This document shows positions 1 to 6,422 of a stretch of 33,722 nucleotides of DNA, in pieces; within the stretch, counting starts at the first letter, position 1, and every line of letters starts with the position of its first letter. The notes under the pieces are model-generated. The model ran no database searches. It saw nothing but the letters and a program-made list of their open reading frames with translations, and was not told the DNA's origin. The stretch comes from Candidatus Sulfopaludibacter sp. GTDB taxonomy: Bacteria > Acidobacteriota > Terriglobia > Bryobacterales > Bryobacteraceae. The stretch spans positions 1 to 33,722 of the forward strand of contig JARLGM010000066.1 in assembly GCA_031292755.1 (NCBI GenBank), read 5' to 3'. The translations under genes and the position numbers were made by a program.

Positions 1-530
1 AAATCCAATGCCTTGCGTTGCCGGGTTAATCCGTCCCCAAGGGTGAACATCCGTTTCAGCACGGCTCCCCGGAGGAGTATATGATTATGCTGACTTGCGA
101 TCACCCGGCTCCTTCACCAAGGCACTGAGCCTGTTCACGGGGGCCGAATCTCAGCCTGCGGGACTCCGCATATTCCTGGACTCCGCATACCACCTGATAT
201 GCAGAGCACCGCATATCAGGTGGGTCAGTTCTGGCGCGTGCCGAAGCCTCAAACCGACAAGCGTCTGCCCATCAGCAGATGCATCGGCGTAAAATCGATA
301 TACAAACACTGTGGATCGACAGCCGATTCTAATCTCGACACCACCATTGGCGTTCAGCCTGCTAAAGCGGGAGAACATCCCACTTTGAGCGATCCGGTCC
401 TGGTGATCGGAAGCATTACCCTAATGGGACCTGCAGGCCTTCGATGTCGCCGATCCACAGTCATTCGCTCGGCCGCCAGGAAACCGAAAACGGCGGCAGA
501 AGATGAGTGTTGTCTGAATTCGAAACTTGA
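1..530. other. No intact gene; IS-like debris
   Basis: I see no credible protein-coding gene in this stretch. Short open frames exist on both strands but have no recognisable motif and no plausible ribosome binding site. The only structure I can support is the repeat block at 161-223, annotated separately. The stretch lies beside a truncated helicase fragment, an HNH-type protein and a resolvase, so decayed mobile-element sequence is the likeliest explanation. Confidence 0.5.
161..223. repeat. Direct and inverted repeats, possible IS21-type end
   Basis: A 12-base direct repeat, GGACTCCGCATA, occurs at 161-172 and 178-189 (period 17). It is followed at once by a perfect 13-base inverted repeat: CCACCTGATATGC at 190-202 and its complement at 211-223, with an 8-base loop. 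The GCATA core recurs in the palindrome arms. Repeated short blocks ending in a GGGTCAGTT-like motif, as at 222-230, remind me of the multiple repeats at ends of IS21-family elements. No istA or istB gene is present, so this would be a remnant. The repeats are visible directly; the IS21 assignment is from memory and uncertain. Confidence 0.45.
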
Positions 531-578
531 CACTTTCAGAAAGAAATCACTTACGGCAAACGGCTAGAGGGTGCTGTC

Positions 579-1307
579 GTGTGGTGGCCCGGGCCGCCGA
601 AGGGCTCCGCCGACATCCTCTCGGTGGTGCCGGATGAATGGCAGATCAACCTGCGGTTCGCGTCGCCGGCTCCGTCCCAGAGAGGCGGACAATTGAAAAT
701 CTATCGCCCTCAATACCTGGAGAAGCTGGAATCATTATGGAGTGACCCGGGGTGGTCCGCCAGTTGTCTTAATGTGCTGAACTCGCTCGGCGGTGACAGG
801 AGAGCATCGCGCGGCGCCGGCTTGAGTCCGAGCAGATTCCCGCAGTTGCGCCAGGCGCAGCAGGATGCCTTCCGTCTCACCCAGTATGAACCCGGGTTTC
901 TCTGGGGGCCGCCGGGCACAGGAAAAACAACAACGCTCGGGATGATGCTGGCATCGTGTCTGATCCAGTTTCCGGCAACCCACATTCTCCTGTTGTCCAC
1001 GACCAACGTAGCGGCCGACGAGGCCTTGATTGCGGTGGATGCGGCCCTGGCCGAGATCCCATCCAGCCAAGCGCTGCGCAACAAATGCCAGCGGATTGGG
1101 AACCACTTCATCGTCGGCAAGTATGAAAAGAGGAGGCACCTGCTTCCGGTAGCGGATGAGGCCGCCCTGAAAAGGCTCGTCCAACTGGAAGCGGGCCGTC
1201 CGGATCCGGCCCACGTGCAGGCATACGATCGGCGGAAGCGTGAAGTAGAGGCCGCGCGAAAAGCCCTGGGGTTGTGGCTTGGGAGCAAACCGGGAGCGCC
1301 GCACTGA
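579..1307 (+). pseudogene. Truncated SF1-type DNA/RNA helicase fragment
   Basis: The reading frame encodes about 242 residues with a clear Walker A motif, GPPGTGKTTT, near residues 110-119. After it comes a typical helicase motif Ia region (LLLSTTNVAADEAL) that matches the AAA_11 domain of DNA2/NAM7-type superfamily 1 helicases. Walker B, motifs III-VI and the whole second RecA-like domain are missing; intact relatives are usually much longer. The frame stays open upstream of the GTG at 579 back to a stop at 528, and residues there look coding, so the true N-terminus is also missing or shifted. The end falls just before a convergent HNH-type gene. I read it as a helicase cut at both ends by rearrangement. 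It is on the opposite strand from the second helicase remnant at 3.5-5.0 kb, and the two differ in sequence. Confidence 0.6.
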
Positions 1308-1348
1308 GGGCCAGCAAGGTCCTGAATGCAGAGCGCCCCCGTAGGGCC

Positions 1349-1687
1349 TTACGCAGCCATGTCCTCCACTGCGGGAGGCGCAGCGCAGGCCAGATTGCGG
1401 CGGCAGTTTTCGAGGGTGTTGCCGTTCAGATGGCAAACTTTCGCACCGCGGGACGCGCGGGTCAGGAGCCGGTGCAAGTAAACGGTCCGGTGACCGAGGG
1501 CGGTGTCCGAGGCGGGAACGTTGGCCCGGACGAAGGGCCGCCCGTTGGTCTCGCTAATGCTCCACTTCACGTTCATGCCCGAGAGCAGGGGCACGTCGAC
1601 GAAGTCGATCGCGGTCGCGAGCAACTGGCCCTTGTGGTGGATGAAAAGGTAGGCAATGTCATCGTCGAGAACGGTTGGGTTCTTCAT
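1349..1687 (-). CDS. Small HNH-type endonuclease-like protein
   Basis: This is a 112-residue protein. Its C-terminal half carries the pattern of HNH/AP2-like homing-type nucleases: LHR with His72, then CHLNGNTLEN with His86, Asn88 and Asn90, then RRNL. Such proteins are usually free-standing mobile endonucleases or phage/IS cargo. The N-terminal 40 residues are not recognisable. The start at 1687 has only a weak upstream ribosome binding site, so a shorter or longer form is possible. It sits between a broken helicase and a serine recombinase, which fits a mobile setting. Nuclease activity is an inference: a Cys replaces the usual Arg in the LENCRRNL segment, so the metal-binding site may not be fully intact. 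Confidence 0.55.
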   Translation of the reverse strand: MKNPTVLDDDIAYLFIHHKGQLLATAIDFVDVPLLSGMNVKWSISETNGRPFVRANVPASDTALGHRTVYLHRLLTRASRGAKVCHLNGNTLENCRRNLACAAPPAVEDMAA

Positions 1688-1870
1688 AGATATAATCGGG
1701 GTAAAACCCCTTCATATCCTGAACAGTATGCGTTTCCAGTGAATACGTGGAACGGTTTTGGAAAACTTTCTTGCCAGGCTTTCGATTTTCTATCCAGCGT
1801 GATGAACACCGGTGCGAGGAGATCCCCTCTCCCTGAGTTGGGGGGCGCGTCGGCGCGGCGCGGCACATAC

Positions 1871-2431
1871 CTATTTGGCGGCAGCACCCATGAGGAGTCG
1901 TGACACGGTGGCAGGGTGGACTTTGAAGAGCCTCGCTGCATCGGCGGCCGTTTTGGCGCCTTCGGATACCATCCGTCGGATCTCGGTCTGCTGCTGAGGC
2001 GATAGCTTTGGACGACGACCGCCAATACGTCCCTCCTGACGGGCAGCATCCAGCCCCGCCCTGGTCCGCTCTTTGAGCATGGCACGTTCAAATTCCGCGA
2101 ACGCCCCGACCATCTGCATCATCATTCGCCCTGCTGGGGTGGTGGTGTCGATCGCCTCCGTCAGGCTCCGGAATCCTGCCTTGGCTTCCGCCAGCCGGTC
2201 CATGATGGTCAGAACGTCGCGGAGGGAGCGGGAGAGCCGGTCCAGTTTCCAGACGACAAGTACATCGGGCTTGCGGAGTTGGGCCAGGAGCCGGTGAAGT
2301 TCCGGCCGGTCCCAGCGCCCTCCGGACGCCTTCTCGCGGAAGATGCGCTCGCAGCCGGCGGCCTTGAGCGCCTTCACCTGGACGGCAGTGTCCTGATCCT
2401 CGGTGGAGACTCTGGCATATCCGATGAGCAT
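1871..2431 (-). CDS. Serine recombinase, Tn3 resolvase/invertase family
   Basis: This 186-residue protein has the full layout of small serine recombinases. The catalytic domain begins MLIGYARVSTEDQ with nucleophile Ser9. It continues with the conserved KLDRLSRS block (Asp64, Arg65, Arg68) and the FERAMLKERT block near 114-123 leading into the long E helix. A GGRRPKLS hinge near 137-144 follows, then a C-terminal helix-turn-helix around 145-182. Length and order match TnpR/Hin-type enzymes, which cut and rejoin DNA at paired sites through a covalent serine intermediate. No Tn3 transposase, inverted partner segment or other transposon gene is visible in the window, so it is an orphan here. The start codon is set by the conserved MLIGYARVS opening. 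A dyad resembling a recombination half-site pair lies just upstream. Confidence 0.93.
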   Translation of the reverse strand: MLIGYARVSTEDQDTAVQVKALKAAGCERIFREKASGGRWDRPELHRLLAQLRKPDVLVVWKLDRLSRSLRDVLTIMDRLAEAKAGFRSLTEAIDTTTPAGRMMMQMVGAFAEFERAMLKERTRAGLDAARQEGRIGGRRPKLSPQQQTEIRRMVSEGAKTAADAARLFKVHPATVSRLLMGAAAK

Positions 2432-2439
2432 TGCTCAAA

Positions 2440-2463
2440 TGTATCGCCATTCCCTCCGATAAT
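2440..2463. promoter_or_regulatory. Possible res-type recombinase binding site
   Basis: TATCG at 2442-2446 and CGATA at 2457-2461 form an inverted pair around a 10-base spacer, 10 bases upstream of the serine recombinase start. The right arm extends to TCCGATAA, the same core as the half-sites of gamma-delta/Tn3 res sites. Resolvases commonly bind such dyads next to their own gene, for both recombination and autorepression. Only one dyad is clear; a full res site has three, so this is tentative. Confidence 0.35.
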
Positions 2464-2875
2464 GCAATACCTTTTTGCAACACGTGAGCCCAGCAGATCG
2501 ACCCGCAGCGGCCTCGTTGCGGAACCGCTCCTTTGCGCAACATACCCGTACACTTTGGTGAGCGCCATTCCCGGCAACGCGGACGGGGGTATATGTACGA
2601 GTAGCCGTTGGTGGACTTCGACCCGGGTGGGCTCGAAACGGACAGATCGAGCTCCCCACCTCATCACCCGGTCGGGCCGTAATTTCCAGCAAAATGGTCC
2701 TCGCGGCCGAGGTGGTGGTGCATGGCGTCAGTGCCAATAAGGCGCAAAATCGAGGCACCCCCTGAGCCACGGATTCCGCGACCGGCCGAGAAATGTACAC
2801 TGTTCAGTCTTTGAGTTTGAGGAGGGCGCTAACGCCCTAACCGACCTCTCTATGACCGGGTCCATCCACCACCTC
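2464..2875. other. Intergenic region, no gene recognised
   Basis: There is no supportable gene between the recombinase start and the small plus-strand ORFs. A perfect 6-base stem, AGGGCG/CGCCCT with a CTAA loop, lies at 2823-2838. It has no T-run on either side, so I do not call it a terminator. The open minus-strand frame that runs through here is a continuation of the broken helicase frame into sequence with no helicase motifs. Confidence 0.4.
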
Positions 2876-2904
2876 TTGACTGATTCCCCAGCAGTTCCTG
2901 CAAT
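2876..2904 (+). promoter_or_regulatory. Possible sigma-70 promoter for the small ORF pair
   Basis: TTGACT at 2876-2881 (five of six consensus bases) and TGCAAT at 2899-2904 (four of six) are separated by exactly 17 bases. Transcription would start near 2911, about 50 bases before the ATG at 2964. It is supported by pattern only. Confidence 0.35.
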
Positions 2905-2963
2905 GGAAACAACTGCGCACGCGGCGTTAGCCGCAACGAATTCCGCCGTTACCCCTGGCCAGC

Positions 2964-3233
2964 ATGAGTTTTGCGCAGCTTCGTATGGGACGGGACCTCG
3001 CCGAACTCCTGGACACTTTGGCCCTAGTCTCGAAGGAGGAGTTCGACGCTCTTCGCAAACTGCTGGCCCAGCAGCTCGAACTCCGCCAGCGGTTGGCGCT
3101 GGCACTAAAGTGTTGGAAGGGTGCCGCCCCAGCCGCCCTGAAAAGTGGACCCGACCTGACTCTGAAACTGAAGACGAAACTGGTCTCCATGATGCGGAAC
3201 GAGTTCCGGAATGACTTTCCCGACCCGGCATGA
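2964..3233 (+). CDS. Small hypothetical protein, helical
   Basis: This is an 89-residue frame I do not recognise. It reads like a helical, charged protein: residues 20-55 are rich in Leu, Glu, Lys and Arg with heptad-like spacing (EEFDALRKLLAQQLEL), and the C-terminal third is basic. The third codon positions are strongly G/C, as in real genes of this genome. A promoter-like pair lies upstream at 2876-2904, and its stop overlaps the next small ORF by 4 bases (ATGA). There is no convincing ribosome binding site before the ATG. The frame lies antisense to an open minus-strand frame that carries no motifs. It could be a genuine small gene of a mobile cassette or chance coding-like sequence. Confidence 0.38.
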   Translation: MSFAQLRMGRDLAELLDTLALVSKEEFDALRKLLAQQLELRQRLALALKCWKGAAPAALKSGPDLTLKLKTKLVSMMRNEFRNDFPDPA

Positions 3234-3352
3234 CCATCCAGTACTGGGTCCAGGATTCGATCCGCGCCTTGGTCGTCGTGGGCTTTGGCAAGGTTTCTAT
3301 CGCCGCGGCTCCCCTCCTTTGGACGACGGGCGACCTCGAAATCAAGGCCTGA
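3230..3352 (+). CDS. 40-residue hypothetical peptide, coupled to the preceding ORF
   Basis: The frame starts at an ATG that overlaps the stop of the preceding ORF in an ATGA arrangement and ends at TGA 3350-3352. The peptide has a hydrophobic centre (ALVVVGFGKVSIAAAPLLW, about residues 13-31) between polar ends. This could be one membrane segment or a buried strand-helix unit. No family is recognised. The 4-base overlap is the main reason to consider it real, because such overlaps are typical of translationally coupled genes and several others occur in this window. Confidence 0.3.
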   Translation: MTIQYWVQDSIRALVVVGFGKVSIAAAPLLWTTGDLEIKA

Positions 3353-3535
3353 CACGAAATGGAAGCCGTACAAAACGGCCACCGCCCCGTAGATCCGCCT
3401 ATACACCGGTCCACCAAATTCACTGACCACAACTCTGGACCGTACGACGGCCGTTTTCCATGGCGCGCGGCGGGAGAATCTCCAATGCCCGCCGTACACG
3501 ACAACCAATCCGGCGTACGCACGCCGCTATCCAGC

Positions 3536-5028
3536 ACCCGGTCAGACGTGTGGAACTCACAGCCCAGCCGATCCTCATACACCGCGCCGGAAATGAATTT
3601 ACAGAGACTCGGGTGCAGCCTCCAGGTGCGGGGCAGAAAGATCCCGAAGTCCGATGGGATTGTCGCGTGGTCTTGCAGCAGGTACTCCAGCGTCGATCGT
3701 CCGCTTTCCCCGGGATGCGACCCTTGGATGGGCTGTCCCAACTGCATCTGGTCTCCAAGCAGGACTATGTTCTTTGCTATGGGTGCCATCGCGGCCAGTT
3801 TGGCAATGGACACCTGGCCGGCTTCATCGACAAACAGGTAGTCCAGCGCACCTTCCGCGGCTTCGTCGAGGAAGGCGAAAGCCGTTCCGGCAATCAGGCG
3901 AGGCAACGGGTTGGCCTGGTATAACGCGCGCCCATTTGAGACGTTGGGGCAATCGGCCGGAAGACCCGCCATATCCTCCTCGTCCCTGCACACCTTCACC
4001 GCATCGGGGCGCAATCCCGCGTCGCAGGCAGCCTGCCAGCTCTCCGCCAGCAGGACGTTGATAGCCCGATGACTGTTCGAGGTGATCCCGACCCGTTTGC
4101 CCGCGCGGAGCAGAGCCGCAATCACTCGCGCGCCCGTATACGTCTTGCCGGAGCCGGGAGGCCCCTGGATACACAGCGTCGTTCCGCGCATCTGGAGAAC
4201 CGCGTCGATCGCCCCCTGAAGCAGGTCGGTATCTCCGGGGATGATGGGGCCTTCCAGGTTTCGCAGAAGTCTGGGCCTCCGACGATATAGGAAATCATCC
4301 AGCGTACCGGGTAAGGCGCCCGTGTCACGCCACCGATTGACGAGCCTCTCGACAGCCGGAGCAACCACCTTGCCGAGCATTAACTCCTCTGGCGCAAGGT
4401 TCGGCCGGTCCGGTGGTACACCCTGCTGAATGCTCACCTTCATTACGGCACGGCCGGTATCCAGATCCAATTCAGTTACGGTGGCATGCTTCGACCAGTC
4501 ATGGGTGAACACGCACTTGGCATCCAACCGCACCTTCGTTTCCTGACGGGGATCGAATGTGTACTCGTACTCAAAGGACCGATTCACCGGCTGCGGCTGC
4601 CGTGCCGTGCGCTGCAATCCGCCGAGACATTCGGGATCGTCGATCAGTTCGTTCTCCTGCATTTCTATGCGGTCGCACCGCCGCCACCATATGGGCTTCT
4701 CTTCGCGCCGGTGAAACTCCAGCAGATGCGCCAGCAGTTCTTTGACACGAGCCTGTTCCCCCGCCTCGCCGGCCGGCCGATCCTCGGGAATCTCCGCCAG
4801 GATGGCCGTCGCCAGCGCGTGGCGCCTCTCATTTTCGCTATGCGCCTCTGCTGCCCCATTCGGAACTTCCGAAATCCCCACCACGGGTCCAATGGCAGCT
4901 TCCCGCTTTCTCTGCCACAGCCAACCTGCCAGTTCCGCCGTGGACTGGCAGTCCTGTTCGTTGTAATCGCGGATCTGCTTCAGAATCGGCGAGACCTCCG
5001 GGGTATCGCCGTCTGTGCAATCAACCAC
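3536..5028 (-). pseudogene. TM0106-type nuclease-helicase, C-terminal helicase part (frameshifted, truncated)
   Basis: This is the downstream half of a broken gene, continuing in another frame from the nuclease part at 4980-6422. It begins with the last motif of the 3'-5' exonuclease-like domain (DYNEQDCQST). A linker of about 230 residues follows, then an SF1 helicase core: Walker A GPPGSGKT at residues 289-296, SNSHRAINVLL just after it, a Walker B/DEAD-like FVDEAGQ near 400, and motif III LGDQMQLGQP. Similarity to helicases fades after CEFHTSDRVL, near position 3540. Motifs IV-VI and the second RecA fold are therefore missing. The frame stays open to 2728, but those roughly 250 extra residues show no helicase motifs and look like run-on translation. 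In intact family members, nuclease and helicase are one polypeptide acting on DNA ends. Confidence 0.75.
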
Positions 5029-6422
5029 CGCTGGTAGAACACCATCGACTCACCAGCCGATGCGACATCGCCTTCCCGCCGGCCGCGGTACAAATGTTCG
5101 ACGTACTTCAGCGAGTAGGACGGCTCGCCGATCATCACCGCCTGGCGCACGACGCGATAGAGGTCCACAAACACCTGTCCGTGGAGAAGATCAGCCACCT
5201 CCTGCTCGCACACGCCGTACTTTCCCATGAGCCGCCGGAGAGCCGTCACTTCGCAATGATTATAGTGATAGATGTGAAGGGTACGGTCTTGCTGCCAGCG
5301 GGCGTGCACCCAACGTACGAGTGCTTCGAACGCGCGCTTCTCCGCGCCGGGACTGTGCGCCCACCAGTCGCCGAAGCGCAACTGGCCGCCCTCGTAATAA
5401 CAGGCGCCGAAAAGGTACTCCCTGCCGTCGTCGATCAGCGGGAATCCTTCCATGTCAAAGAACACGTCGGATTCCGAGCGAGCAGGCAACAGCGACAGGC
5501 CGCGTGGTCCATCGGTCTGGTCCGGCTTCAGTAACTCATAGCTGGGGACCGCCGCGCCGCGCGACGCGACTTGCAGAGCTGCCTGGCGCTTGAGTTTCTG
5601 GAATGTCGCATCGTTCAGGTGAGGTACGTGGACGGCAGCCGGCGCCGCGGCAAGGGCTGTCACGGAGTTAATTCCAGCGGCCTGGAGTTTCTCAATCTGG
5701 GCGTGCCGGATGTCCGCGACCAGGGCCAGGTCATCGCGGGCAGTCAGTTCGCGTTCGGCATAGCCGGACCAGCGGCCGACATCTTCCAGAGAGGGGATTT
5801 CGGGTTGGCGCCGGCCATCGAACGTGCGCTGCTGATCGAGGAAAGCCTCTTTCAGAGCACGGTAGTAATAGTAGAAATGATCGGTACGGAAGGCCGCAGG
5901 CTCTGCGCCGGCGACGCCCAGAACAACCCGCAGGTAACGCGGCCGCACGCCCTGGGCGCGCTCCAGCATCTCGGCATAACAACAGAGCTGCACCAGGAAG
6001 TACGGCTTGGTATGGCGGGACAGTTTTGGGTCCCAGGGCTCGTACGACCACGCGCCCAGATTCGAGGGCGACTCCACGCGCACCAGAAAATCGGGGTAAC
6101 CGGCAAAGTCGTCACAGGCCAGATAGGCCTGGTAGATAATCTCTTCGCCGCGGCGCATAGCGGCCAGCGTAGATTCCAGGTGCTCCCGGCCGCCGCTCAA
6201 GTCGCATACCCGGCGGCCCTGCTCAGCCAGCCGGCCCAGGAAGGCGTGCTCGTGCTCCACGCCCTTGAACTGGACGATCTTGTCCTCCTCGCTGACCGGG
6301 TCCGGTTCGATTGTGCCGGGACATTCCCTCTCGAACCGGTCCATCCATGTGACAAACTGCGAGCCCATGAAGTTGATGAGGTCGCTCGGGGAGAAGATCA
6401 GCCGCTGCGCGTCTTTCCTCAC
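4980..6422 (-). pseudogene. TM0106-type RecB-like nuclease, N-terminal part (frameshifted)
   Basis: The start is GTG at 6422, overlapping the stop of the SbcC-like gene by 4 bases (GTGA). The protein opens with SPSDLINFM, typical of TM0106-family RecB-like nucleases. The PD-(D/E)XK core is visible: GYPDFLV with Asp111, then SYEPWDPKL with Glu128, Asp131 and Lys133, then the QLCCYAEML helix (motif QxxxY). A second nuclease-like domain of the RNase_H_2 type begins at DVFFDMEG, with HYNHCE and FVDLY motifs. The frame is lost at about 5020-5028. Conserved text runs to VFYQRWL, then becomes nonsense and ends at 4980, while the expected continuation (DGDTPEVSP) is in another frame. A one-base deletion in TTGATT explains this. 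The break removes the helicase from the product. A sequencing error is the alternative. Confidence 0.82.

Noticed and set aside
2600..2700. Possible tRNA-like folding around the GGTGGGCTCGAA segment
   Set aside because: There is a T-loop-like GGTTCGA resemblance only; no acceptor stem or anticodon arm could be paired.
2728..3535. C-terminal 250 residues of the broken helicase frame as a real domain
   Set aside because: They have no helicase motif, a composition typical of antisense frames, and a better coding candidate lies on the opposite strand.
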